Shown: positions 44,401 through 53,024 of the stretch, in pieces
Position numbering within the stretch: position 1 is the first letter of the stretch
Layout of the letters: each line of letters starts with the position of its first letter
NCBI GenBank assembly: GCA_001804705.1
Contig: MHAY01000064.1
Span: forward strand, 35,921-99,920
Source: Ignavibacteria bacterium RIFOXYC2_FULL_35_21
Lineage (GTDB): Bacteria > Bacteroidota > Ignavibacteria > Kapaibacteriales > UBA2268
Direction of reading: 5' to 3'
DNA length: 64,000 nt
The notes under the pieces: generated by a model
Databases searched by the model: none
What the model saw: the letters and a program-made list of their open reading frames with translations, nothing else
Told to the model about the DNA's origin: nothing
Translations under genes and position numbers: made by a program

Positions 44401-46348
44401 GGAAGAACACTGCCACGTATCCATAAGGCGGAATACCATTTAAACCGGATGGGCCAGGGTACGGGTTTAGTGTTGTTGCTAAAGTAGTGAAATTCGTTAC
44501 ATGAACATATCTAACTTTAACATTCGGAACACCCATACAAAGATTATCGGGATCGGGGTCAGGAAGTGACAAGCAATTATTATTAATCGGAACCGAACGG
44601 TTGTAAATTGTCCTTAATGTTGCCTGATTATTAATCATGAATCTTGCTCTGAATTGAACATCCTGTTCCTGGTAGTTTATACCATTAGGGCCCATAATAT
44701 CATTTGTTAAATTTTGGAGCAAAGCAACAGGCTGTAAAGCACCAAGTTGTCTGTGTCCGGCGAGTAATTCTTTATCAAGAATTTGATCAGCCGCTTTTTC
44801 GACCTGGAACAAATCTGTATATGAAGGATCTGTTTCAGGTAGTTCTTGCCTCAGCATATATTTTATCCCAATAACCCTCATTACGTTTTTCCATGACTTA
44901 AACTTCACAGCAACGGATGCTTCGGGATAACCTAATTGTTCATCATTAATTTGGTATCTATGGAAGTAGTAAGTTGTCTGCTCATATTCATTTGTCCAGG
45001 GGTAATATGGATTACCTGTGCATAGAGCAGGAACAGGTGCCGTTGGGTCCTTAGAATTGAAGTTCGAATGTCTTGCAAAACCACGAACACCGCAAGTGGT
45101 ATTCCACCTGAATAAGAAGTCGGGACGAAATGAGTAGTACCAGCCCGAGCTAAGCAATCCTTCGAATTTTTCATACGTAATAGTAATCGAACTATCTTTG
45201 CGGGACAAACAAATTTGTGCATTTGACCCAATATATTGGTCTGCTCCATCGAGAGGCCTGTGGTCCATTGCAACAATAAAATTACCTATGGGTGTAGCTA
45301 TAGTACCTTTGAGGACTATGTTTACAAAATAAACAATCAAGCTATCGCCTGATATGGTTTTTTTATAATAAACTTTTCCCCAATCCTCAGCCTTCATTGA
45401 GCCTGGATTATATTGTGATAAATGTAAATCACCAAAGAAAGGTGCGATAACCGGTAATTTAGTATTTAATTGATGCAAAGTGCCGCCTGCCTGTAGAATT
45501 GTACCGGCAGTGGAGCCTGTTTGCGAAGCGCCCCACTTGTAAACGGCAAGATTAAAGCCAAAGTCATCTTCATTGGGATCGGCTGTGCCGTCTTCACCAT
45601 CACAAATTGTAAGGCTTCTTGATGTTACTCTGTCAGGGTAACCTGGAGGAGTTGAACCACCAGGCCCAACAAACCAATCCATACTCTGATTGTCATAGCA
45701 ATGCTGAGCACCTTGCGGAGGTGTTCTGGCACCAAGTGTATTATAGTAATACCTTCTATTTGCAAGTGCTATAGCGCCATTAGACGAGACATAAAAGCTG
45801 TCATAACGTACACCGTTAAAATAGAAATCAAAACCGATAGGCATTGGCCCTGCATATGCATTATCAGTTGAATCGCACTCATTTGGAAGGCCGTCAATAT
45901 AATCGAACCAACTTCCTGTTATGGGAGCTCCACTATAGGTTTTCCAGCTTCTGAAAAAGGCATAACCGTTTTCATGGGGCCAGTAACCCGGAGGTTGCTG
46001 ATGCGGCCCGGATAGGACACGCCTCCATAAATTAGGTTCGAAATTAGTATCAATTATATTCGAAACAGGCCGCCATAAGCGGTAATCGTTAACAACTATG
46101 TCACGATTATCCACGAAATAATAGCCTGTCGACACGGCAGGATTGGTCTTAGGATACGGGTCGGTTGTCGGCCCAAAAGGGTAGGGATAACTCGTAGCCC
46201 ACGGCCCAAAGTTTGGTGGTTCAAACAACATACTCTTCTTAAGAATTTCATCCCCTCCTGCCTGCTTGTCATCGCCTGCAGCAGCAGTATGTGTTAGAAG
46301 TGCGCTGCCCACGAAAACAAAAATTAGCAGTATCAAGAATTTCTTCAT
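41423..46348 (-). CDS. Very large T9SS-secreted surface protein
   Basis: This 1641-aa protein has a signal peptide (MKKFLILLIFVFVGSALLTHTAAA). No family is recognised over most of its length. Visible pieces: GFDFYFNGVRYDSFYVSSNG near residue 175, a motif common in secreted beta-sandwich domains; several long beta-rich segments with YY, PDPD and GG-rich turns; and an Ig-like module before the tail (FVPVELTSFNGQVRGSSVDL ... WETASELNNYGFHVEKA). It ends in a T9SS type A domain (LEPNAPNPFSNSTKIAFYLP, VTLEVLDIYGNVVKTL, SSGTYIYRLAAG). GC content looks clearly higher than its neighbours, and it has a GAGGTGA ribosome site and its own terminator. These fit a strongly expressed, abundant surface or matrix protein. 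Function unknown. Confidence 0.8.
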   Translation of the reverse strand: MKKFLILLIFVFVGSALLTHTAAAGDDKQAGGDEILKKSMLFEPPNFGPWATSYPYPFGPTTDPYPKTNPAVSTGYYFVDNRDIVVNDYRLWRPVSNIIDTNFEPNLWRRVLSGPHQQPPGYWPHENGYAFFRSWKTYSGAPITGSWFDYIDGLPNECDSTDNAYAGPMPIGFDFYFNGVRYDSFYVSSNGAIALANRRYYYNTLGARTPPQGAQHCYDNQSMDWFVGPGGSTPPGYPDRVTSRSLTICDGEDGTADPNEDDFGFNLAVYKWGASQTGSTAGTILQAGGTLHQLNTKLPVIAPFFGDLHLSQYNPGSMKAEDWGKVYYKKTISGDSLIVYFVNIVLKGTIATPIGNFIVAMDHRPLDGADQYIGSNAQICLSRKDSSITITYEKFEGLLSSGWYYSFRPDFLFRWNTTCGVRGFARHSNFNSKDPTAPVPALCTGNPYYPWTNEYEQTTYYFHRYQINDEQLGYPEASVAVKFKSWKNVMRVIGIKYMLRQELPETDPSYTDLFQVEKAADQILDKELLAGHRQLGALQPVALLQNLTNDIMGPNGINYQEQDVQFRARFMINNQATLRTIYNRSVPINNNCLSLPDPDPDNLCMGVPNVKVRYVHVTNFTTLATTLNPYPGPSGLNGIPPYGYVAVFFPPFIPNPLFENHIGRMHARIIAEPQYYDEILHRFIPLGDEWPFDDTTSTRFFVMRRIPNDVTFKDDVTEYHVVQDINGASAPIPSVLKWVTFNADVVPGDEVSHHPLPPRGSFKADNGRMADDSTFFANYYISSPTILMNRDPAPQQVRDDGDQIRSYPIDMTGKYGAVLSISIQRSLKSDDWERGFCDQTLVGCEQRVIVGGNWAAVVGIGSATADEILVQYAKSSPDRVKGICWLHGGDLTWNELPQEGSGVVTWPDAHAGALRLYGGGGYVIGYNDNINYYNQAYPMAYNATTREKFGLRDNVYDDGIDFEYQKFIMTIPDRFIDAPEDGAYNFRFRVKEWADDNQIPGIIPGIEDDKDPFYVDNIRILVAGEEEVDLECNSVRVIWPYSVTPASQAIALPIRVKVSNNTGTSAPSYWVKVRIIRKISESQLDDSAVYCRSISQSKLHAGEQTEIKFPDWNARKSPPGDYRLYANVFIPYDGGDLEPLNDTTYYDFRVEYGDCYQYDPANNRVNDVPEPYFGAINGRGLNMYGFSMGGGVANYPDGNPAYKREWEAGRETGSGSGQIAMKFELFQADTILGYKAFFGPLNQQWSEIVQLSLFDGVTLPSTMVEGTEVAKNRGLDDIRQKPFWDEYVTYLLPEPKYLEAGSYWMTISQQGETGLELGASKSRVGMRTTDTYTSNPPGEGQFQNGSGSKFLILDKNLRTATRTGQLLNLNVFAYENTKGSNSWQPFMNTTGNPAYGHLEYRGRVPDATTTPTYTRGTWVPMIAPYFGTRTYGTVLEYEPCPDFVPVELTSFNGQVRGSSVDLFWETASELNNYGFHVEKAVDIESDNYKWNTIGFIKGAGTTNAVSHYDYTDNNVEYGKTYHYRLRQVDLDGTQSCESYSYIVTLTVDRDGELVLEPNAPNPFSNSTKIAFYLPNKTNVTLEVLDIYGNVVKTLANRQFEGRNEIEWNGLDNDGNKVSSGTYIYRLAAGDEIRTGKMTVVR

Positions 46349-46492
46349 AAGTTCACCTCACAGAATTAATAATACAAAAACAATTTATTAAGTTTTTTAT
46401 ACTTTTTTTAGTTTTCACTTTCATCATTTTATTAATATACGTGTTTTTTTTAAAGTTATAAAATAATTTTCTTCAAAATTTCATTTTCAAAT

Positions 46493-48181
46493 TTATCTCT
46501 TAAATCTCCATCCATGGTCTTCGTTTTCAAAAATCCATCCTACAAGCTTTCCTTCATCAATAATTTCGTAATTATTCCAGTAATCTTTTGTAAACGAAAA
46601 CCTTGAGCTTGTATCGTTAGCAGATATTTTATCTGCTTGAATAATAATGTTTTTAAAAATTTTTTGCCAATTTCTGAAATTATCATGCCTAAGGTCAATC
46701 CAAGCCTCATTACACCATTTATTAACAAGTTCGTTTGTCATTGGAATTTCCGTCTTATCAAATTTTGCTGGAATTTTAATATCCTTGCCTCTTAAATATT
46801 TTTTACCGTCGGGCATTAAAATAACCAATCCAATTGATAACATTTCAGAACGAAGCTTTTTATCATTTTGTAATAATTCAACAGCTTTTGTTGATAGATC
46901 TTCAGGCTTGTAATTCAGAATACCGGTCATGGTTATGGCAATTCTTTTCATTATATGGGCTTCATAAAGCAACTTGGAAAGTCTTGGGGGTCCTAACATT
47001 TCGAATGCGATACTGTCAACACCGTTTAGCTTCTCAAGTTCCCGAAGTTTATCAACTGCCCTGCTATATAACATACCACCTCTGTAGGTAGGACCCATTG
47101 TGAAACTATCCAAACCCTGAATAATTTCTTTTCCGGTATTACCGCCGATAGCTTCGTAAACTACATAATCGGCAATTTCTTCGGGTGTTATAATTTCCAT
47201 TTGTCCTAATGAACCGATTGCTTGAAATTCACATTTTGAAAATATACCGTTTTCACCTGTATCAATGTAAACGGATTCATAGTCTTTTCCTGTATTAACA
47301 ACGCCTTTCAAATATTCAAAGTTTAATGAAGAAGATATTTCATGGGCATTCTCAGGCATCATGTCGACAAGAGGTATAGTATTACCTTTTCTGATTACCT
47401 TGCCATAAGCTATCTTTTTCCATGCAATTGCCGCAGTAGGTTTGATTTCTTTAACTATAGGCCCATTCGGTGTGCGTGCTTGTAAAAATAGAAGTAAAGA
47501 TTGCGCCCCGGCAACAGCGGACTTGGCAAGGAGCACTCTCGAAGGCCTCTCTTCACTATGTGTGTATGGTATGTTCAATCCCATCCCGCCTGTACCGCTT
47601 GTTCCTACTTTGATGTAAAGTTTAGTTTTTGTGTCGAGCAAGGCTCTGTAAAGGATTTGTATATGCCTTATAAGCTGAGGTATATACATGCTCGCCATCA
47701 TACGTTCTACGGATTCAACATCAAGTTCGTCATTTTCAATTTTTTTCACAACAGCTTTAGTTGTGTTGTAAACATCCTGATAGGCAATGGCAGTCGCTGT
47801 GTTTATACAATCAATTACTATGTCGGGTTTAGTGTCTGCAATAAGTGTGTAAAGTTCGGATAAATTCAGTATATTAGCATTTAACTCGTCAAATACATCG
47901 CTTACTACCTTTTTCCTTTTTCCGGAATCAGAAAGAACCGTATTCCAATTAGTAGATTTAAATTCGGTTCTTGTAAACACATTACCCCATCTTGGTTCGA
48001 ACATGTCGGGATTTTGTTCTTTAAATTCTTCTCTTAAATTTTTAACTGCGTCTTCGGCTTCGTTGCGGTTAAGCGAGGAAACAAAAAGCTTTGAAGGTGA
48101 GTATTCCATCAATTTTCTGCATATTGCCGAACCGACTAAACCCCATCCGCCTAATACTAAAATTCTTGAATTTTTGACCAT
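46493..48181 (-). CDS. Large NAD(P)-binding Rossmann-fold protein, function unknown
   Basis: This 562-aa cytoplasmic protein opens with a dinucleotide-binding loop, ILVLGGWGLVGSAICRKLME (residues 7-26), as in short-chain/extended epimerase-type reductases. A typical YxxxK site is not seen; GTSGTGGMGLNIPYTHSEER near residue 195 may line the active site. After that comes a region of about 300 residues that is not part of a normal epimerase, including ITPEEIADYVVYEAIGGNTG and VDSIAFEMLGPPRLSKLLYEA. At 562 aa it is almost twice the length of common family members. Annotation pipelines would probably call it a short-chain dehydrogenase. The substrate is unknown. A divergent glycosyltransferase gene shares its upstream region. 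Confidence 0.55.
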   Translation of the reverse strand: MVKNSRILVLGGWGLVGSAICRKLMEYSPSKLFVSSLNRNEAEDAVKNLREEFKEQNPDMFEPRWGNVFTRTEFKSTNWNTVLSDSGKRKKVVSDVFDELNANILNLSELYTLIADTKPDIVIDCINTATAIAYQDVYNTTKAVVKKIENDELDVESVERMMASMYIPQLIRHIQILYRALLDTKTKLYIKVGTSGTGGMGLNIPYTHSEERPSRVLLAKSAVAGAQSLLLFLQARTPNGPIVKEIKPTAAIAWKKIAYGKVIRKGNTIPLVDMMPENAHEISSSLNFEYLKGVVNTGKDYESVYIDTGENGIFSKCEFQAIGSLGQMEIITPEEIADYVVYEAIGGNTGKEIIQGLDSFTMGPTYRGGMLYSRAVDKLRELEKLNGVDSIAFEMLGPPRLSKLLYEAHIMKRIAITMTGILNYKPEDLSTKAVELLQNDKKLRSEMLSIGLVILMPDGKKYLRGKDIKIPAKFDKTEIPMTNELVNKWCNEAWIDLRHDNFRNWQKIFKNIIIQADKISANDTSSRFSFTKDYWNNYEIIDEGKLVGWIFENEDHGWRFKR

Positions 48182-48621
48182 TACAATCTCTGCTTTGAAT
48201 CTTCCTATAAATTCATTATTTCATCATCAATACAATCTTCTAAAATAAGAAATATCACATATTTTCCCAACAAGTTCTGATATTTTAGGCCAAAAGACCG
48301 GCATTAAATGGCTCAATTTCGTTTTTTTCAAAACCAACCTTTGTTGTCAAAGAACATTCATTTTTTTTAAATTTTAACCAAACTTTTTTGGTTTTTGTTT
48401 TTCTCTCATTAACAAAGACACTTATAAAGCAAAAAGGTCTCAAAAAAAATGCGAAAAGTTTTTATTATGTGAACCCCAAATCGGATGCAAAACAAGTGTA
48501 AGCCATAATATTTACATAAACTTATGTGCCATTTATAAAATTTTTAAAAATTATTATTATTTTTCAGAGCAGTTCTTTATTAGTAATTTTGGAGTGTAAT
48601 TTTTAAAAAAAAAATTTAAAA
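48182..48621. other. Divergent AT-rich promoter region
   Basis: 440 bp between two divergently transcribed genes, without ORFs or dispersed repeats. It is rich in T-tracts (TTTTTTGGTTTTTGTTTTTC near 48380). TAATTTTG at 48584-48591 matches the TAnnTTTG -7 box of Bacteroidota promoters and lies 30 bp before the glycosyltransferase start, but no TTG -33 box is properly spaced, so it is only a weak candidate. Confidence 0.4.
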
Positions 48622-49749
48622 ATGTTTCCTGAATTTTTATACATACAAGCAATAATCATTTTTTCAATTCGCTCGATAATATTTTTTATTGGCTTGATAA
48701 TAGAACACAGAAAAAAAATCACTGATATTAGCAGTAATGAATTATTATCAGTTTCCATTGTAGTTCCGGCAAGGAACGAAGAAAGAAACATCCATGCTTG
48801 CATTGAATCAATAATGTCAAATAATTACCCAAAAGAGAAGTTTGAGGTTGTAGTTGTTAATGACAGGTCAACGGATAATACAGGAATAATTCTTGAATCT
48901 TTACAATCCCTTTATTCTAATTTATTAGTGCATACAATAACAGAAACAACAAAACATAGGAATTTAAAAGGGAAACCCGGTGCTTTGCAGACTGGTATAG
49001 AAGCGTCGAAAGGCGATATTGTCATGATGACCGATGCAGATTGTATTGTCAGTGAGAATTGGATAGAATCAATAACAAAATGTTTCTTTGATAAAAATGT
49101 GGGATTGACAGCCGCAGTTACAAACATTATTTCAAATAATATATTTGAGATAGCCCAGGAAGTCGAATGGGTTTATATGCACACTATGGCATGTGCAGGA
49201 ATAGGATTAAATCAGCCTCTTGGGTGTTTTGGCAACAATCTGTCTGTCCGTAGAAGTGATTTTATGAATATCGGCGGTTTTGAAAATATAAAATTCTCTG
49301 TAACAGAAGACCTGGCTTTGCAACAGGCGATATTTAAAAATAAGAGAAAAGTCCGTTATCTTATATCGAACGAATCGAGCGTTGAAACTTTGCCATGCAG
49401 AACTTTTAATGAATACCTGAAACAGCACCACAGATGGGCCCTCGGAGGACTGGATTTAGGCTGGAGGGCTGCTATTTTTGTAATTAGCTCGATGGCTTTA
49501 TGGATTGGTTTGATTACTTCAATAATTTTTTTGGATTATGATTGGTTTTTTGCTTTACTGTTCACAAGATTTATTCTTGATTTTATTATAATATTCTCAT
49601 CACTCATCAGGTTAAAAAAAATAAAACTCTGGAAGTGGATTATACCATCGGCACTGTTTTTTATACTTATGGAACTAATTGCCCCAATCCTTATTTTTAG
49701 CAGAGAAACCGTATGGAAAGGCCAGGTATTTAAAAAAGAAAAATCCTGA
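48622..49749 (+). CDS. Membrane-bound processive-type family 2 glycosyltransferase
   Basis: This inner-membrane GT2 enzyme of 375 aa has an N-terminal helix (about 5-27), the GT-A domain, and two to three C-terminal helices (about 278-360). The catalytic set of processive enzymes is present: VVPARNEERN and VVVNDRSTDNT (nucleotide binding), TDADC (DxD, 138-140), VTEDLAL (catalytic ED, 229-230) and QHHRW (268-272, the QxxRW motif). Cellulose, hyaluronan and poly-GlcNAc synthases use the same set, as do smaller lipid glycosyltransferases. The product cannot be deduced. The gene is alone; it diverges from the Rossmann-fold protein. Confidence 0.85.
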   Translation: MFPEFLYIQAIIIFSIRSIIFFIGLIIEHRKKITDISSNELLSVSIVVPARNEERNIHACIESIMSNNYPKEKFEVVVVNDRSTDNTGIILESLQSLYSNLLVHTITETTKHRNLKGKPGALQTGIEASKGDIVMMTDADCIVSENWIESITKCFFDKNVGLTAAVTNIISNNIFEIAQEVEWVYMHTMACAGIGLNQPLGCFGNNLSVRRSDFMNIGGFENIKFSVTEDLALQQAIFKNKRKVRYLISNESSVETLPCRTFNEYLKQHHRWALGGLDLGWRAAIFVISSMALWIGLITSIIFLDYDWFFALLFTRFILDFIIIFSSLIRLKKIKLWKWIIPSALFFILMELIAPILIFSRETVWKGQVFKKEKS

Positions 49750-49778
49750 ACGGGATGTACTATAAGTATTTTTGAAAT

Positions 49779-51077
49779 TTATTTCAAAATCAGACTTTCT
49801 ATTGCCTTGTCAAATATATGTTGATAATATACGAAATCAGTAACCGGTGCCTGGAAATAAGCAAAAAACAATACATTATCCTTCGACAAAACATATTCAT
49901 ATAAGACCAATGGCACCGATTGCTCGGTTATTTGAATTTGAATATTTGTCATCAATCCCTGACAACCAAAACGGGTGAAATATTTTTCAGTATATTCTTT
50001 ATAGGTATAATATTCCTTGATATTTGATGCAACACTGCCCTTCCAGAAATCCAATATTTCATCCGGGCTGCTTTTCCCCCAATGCTTATCCATATTCAGA
50101 TTCAATGACAAATGCACACCGGTATAGTAAGGGTCTCTTATTTTTTTAATTGGTTCAGGCGATATATTAAGTTCAATTACATCTGATGAATCAGATAATG
50201 CAGAATTCCATCCATCAGGCAAGGAAATTGAATAATTGTTACCGGGCGTTGAAAATGTTTTGAACTTTAAACTTTCAACAGGGGGAAGGTTACTCACCAC
50301 TCCCCGCATTTTTTGCAATTTCTTTCTGTCATTTTCGGCTTTTTCTTTTTGTCCGAGTTTATCATATGTTATAGCGCGGTTATTTAAAGCATCAAAATCA
50401 TTTGAATCGAGTTTTAATACTTCATTGTAATTTTTAACAGCCTTATCAAATTGATTTAGCCTGAAATATGTGTTACCGAGATTGTAAAATATTTTTGGAG
50501 TTTTGAATCCCATTTTTATTGCTTTCGTGAAATCGTATAATGCATTTTTAAAATTTTCCTGGCTATAATGAATTGTACCACGCTGAAAAAAAACAGCCGG
50601 ATTGGATGAATCAATATCAATTGATTTATTAAAATCTTTCAAAGCATCATTGTCCCGGTTCATACTCATAAAAGCATTTCCCCGGTTAAAATAGGCCATG
50701 CTGAATCCACTGTCCAATTCTATTGCTTTATTGAAATCATTCATTGATTCGGCAATTTTATCAAGATAACCATGAGCCAATCCTCTGTTATTGAAAGCAT
50801 CGGCATTAAGGGAATCTTTTGATATTACTTTGTTGAAGTCATTTAAAGCCCCGATGAAATTATCCATATACAGATAAGCTAATCCGCGGTTATAATAAGC
50901 ATCGGTTAATGTTGAGTCAATTTGAAGAGCTTTGCTGTAATGCTTGACAGCATCCTTGAATTTTTTTTGGAATAAAGCAGTTTGTCCCTTTTGAAGCCAA
51001 GTATCTACTTGTGCATTAAGCAATAAAAATGAACCTAATGTTATAGTTAACGATAAAATAATTTTACTAAATTTCAT
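49779..51077 (-). CDS. Exported TPR protein with C-terminal domain of unknown type
   Basis: It has a signal peptide (MKFSKIILSLTITLGSFLLLNAQ) and then about seven consecutive TPR units (residues 25-265), each with the classic A/G-Y-F-N-R-G and A-x-x-D-F-N-K-A-I pattern, e.g. DAFNNRGLAHGYLDKIAESM and AVFFQRGTIHYSQENFKNAL. The last 150 residues form an alpha/beta domain with NYSISLPDGWN and EYVLSKDNVLFFAYFQAP, which resembles the PsbP/DcrB-like fold found behind TPRs in other exported proteins. No catalytic residues are evident. A periplasmic scaffold or carrier role is likely. The gene ends 29 bp from the stop of the converging glycosyltransferase gene. Confidence 0.75.
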   Translation of the reverse strand: MKFSKIILSLTITLGSFLLLNAQVDTWLQKGQTALFQKKFKDAVKHYSKALQIDSTLTDAYYNRGLAYLYMDNFIGALNDFNKVISKDSLNADAFNNRGLAHGYLDKIAESMNDFNKAIELDSGFSMAYFNRGNAFMSMNRDNDALKDFNKSIDIDSSNPAVFFQRGTIHYSQENFKNALYDFTKAIKMGFKTPKIFYNLGNTYFRLNQFDKAVKNYNEVLKLDSNDFDALNNRAITYDKLGQKEKAENDRKKLQKMRGVVSNLPPVESLKFKTFSTPGNNYSISLPDGWNSALSDSSDVIELNISPEPIKKIRDPYYTGVHLSLNLNMDKHWGKSSPDEILDFWKGSVASNIKEYYTYKEYTEKYFTRFGCQGLMTNIQIQITEQSVPLVLYEYVLSKDNVLFFAYFQAPVTDFVYYQHIFDKAIESLILK

Positions 51078-51179
51078 AATATTCCTGAATTATTATTTTG
51101 AATAACAAATTATTTCATTTGACGTGATGTTGAAAGTTATATTTAGAAACTTCTGAAAAATTGGAATATTATGCTAGAT

Positions 51180-51250
51180 TGTCATTCCTGCGAAAGCAGG
51201 AATCCAGTTCTGGAGCAACATTATGGATACCCGCTTTCGCGGGTATGACA
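51180..51250. repeat. T-family 71-bp double-hairpin element, copy 2
   Basis: It is bounded by TGTCATTCC and GGTATGACA. The hairpins are ATTCCTGCGAAAGCAGGAAT and ATACCCGCTTTCGCGGGTAT. Its length equals copy 1 (30576-30646) exactly, while stem bases differ in pairs, so folding is conserved. The 72-aa ORF in the track starting at 51223 begins in this element and is not a gene. Confidence 0.75.
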
Positions 51251-51296
51251 TATTGAGAATATTTTTCAGATGTTTTATTTATTTAAAAACAGCAAT

Positions 51297-51959
51297 TCAT
51301 TGTTTCCAAATAATTACTTTCCCAAATTTTTTTACTTCTTCAAATAGATTTTCAGAGGTGATAATCCATCCCGGTGAAATGTCAAAACCAGCCGCTGCAA
51401 AGCCTTTTGCAACCCATTTATTGCAGGTTTCGAATATGTGATAAGAGTATTTTGATTTGAAAAAGAATATTCTTCCACGGGCTTTTTTCAAGGTAACCAC
51501 TAATTTATTTTGATTATTTCTTGAAAATGAGGAATCAATAAATTTTAAAAGATTTGTCAGATTGTTTTCGTTGAGTGCGAATCTAATACAAAAATCAGAG
51601 TAAGAGATAATATCTTCAATTTCATAATTATATCCTTCTATTCTTACGACACTTTCGGATGGAATGAATAATGCTTTAAAAGCAAGATACAAGTCAAAAT
51701 CCTTTGGCGATTGGTAAAAATCCCTATCCCCCCATCCGATGTCAACATATTTCATTTCCCTGAACAGCCTGATTGCCTCAATGTTTTTCAATGATAACTC
51801 ATCAACTCTAAAAATCAGTCCTGTATGCCAGCGGCTTTTAATAAGATAAACATTATTTAATTTTTGAGAAGAGTCAGTTATTGAATAGAGCGACGAATAA
51901 AGTGCCGGTAAAAGCCAGAGAATACAAATTACAATTAGAAATTTATTGGGGGTTTTCAT
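51297..51959 (-). CDS. DUF2459 family exported protein
   Basis: This 220-aa protein has an N-terminal signal or anchor helix (MKTPNKFLIVICILWLLPALYSS). It matches the DUF2459 pattern: VYLIKSRWHTGLIFRVDEL near residue 40 (Trp-His-Thr-Gly), VDIGWGDRDFYQSP, and YHIFETCNKWVAKGFAAAGFDI near the end (Thr-Cys-Asn-x-Trp). The His, Cys and Asn positions recall papain-like NlpC/P60-related hydrolases, but the family's activity is unproven. The gene follows obg with only 9 bp between them, so it is probably the last gene of the ftsY-radA-obg group. Confidence 0.78.
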   Translation of the reverse strand: MKTPNKFLIVICILWLLPALYSSLYSITDSSQKLNNVYLIKSRWHTGLIFRVDELSLKNIEAIRLFREMKYVDIGWGDRDFYQSPKDFDLYLAFKALFIPSESVVRIEGYNYEIEDIISYSDFCIRFALNENNLTNLLKFIDSSFSRNNQNKLVVTLKKARGRIFFFKSKYSYHIFETCNKWVAKGFAAAGFDISPGWIITSENLFEEVKKFGKVIIWKQ

Positions 51960-51968
51960 TGCTTTTTA

Positions 51969-52964
<996 letters not shown>

Positions 52965-52999
52965 TTAATAACATAATTATACAATCAAATTTGTCATAA

Positions 53000-53024
53000 G
53001 GACAGAACAATGTTTTGTCCCTAC
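53000..53024. repeat. P-family palindrome forming the radA stop codon
   Basis: GGACAGAACAATGTTTTGTCC followed by CTAC; on the radA strand it begins GTAGGGAC. The TAG in that edge is the in-frame radA stop codon, so the gene terminates within the first bases of the repeat. Confidence 0.72.

Noticed and set aside
44932-45276. 114-aa ORF within the large T9SS gene, alternate frame
   Set aside because: It overlaps fully with a gene that has signal peptide, sorting domain and terminator.
51223-51441. 72-aa ORF on the plus strand
   Set aside because: It starts inside a T-family hairpin element and runs antisense into the DUF2459 gene.
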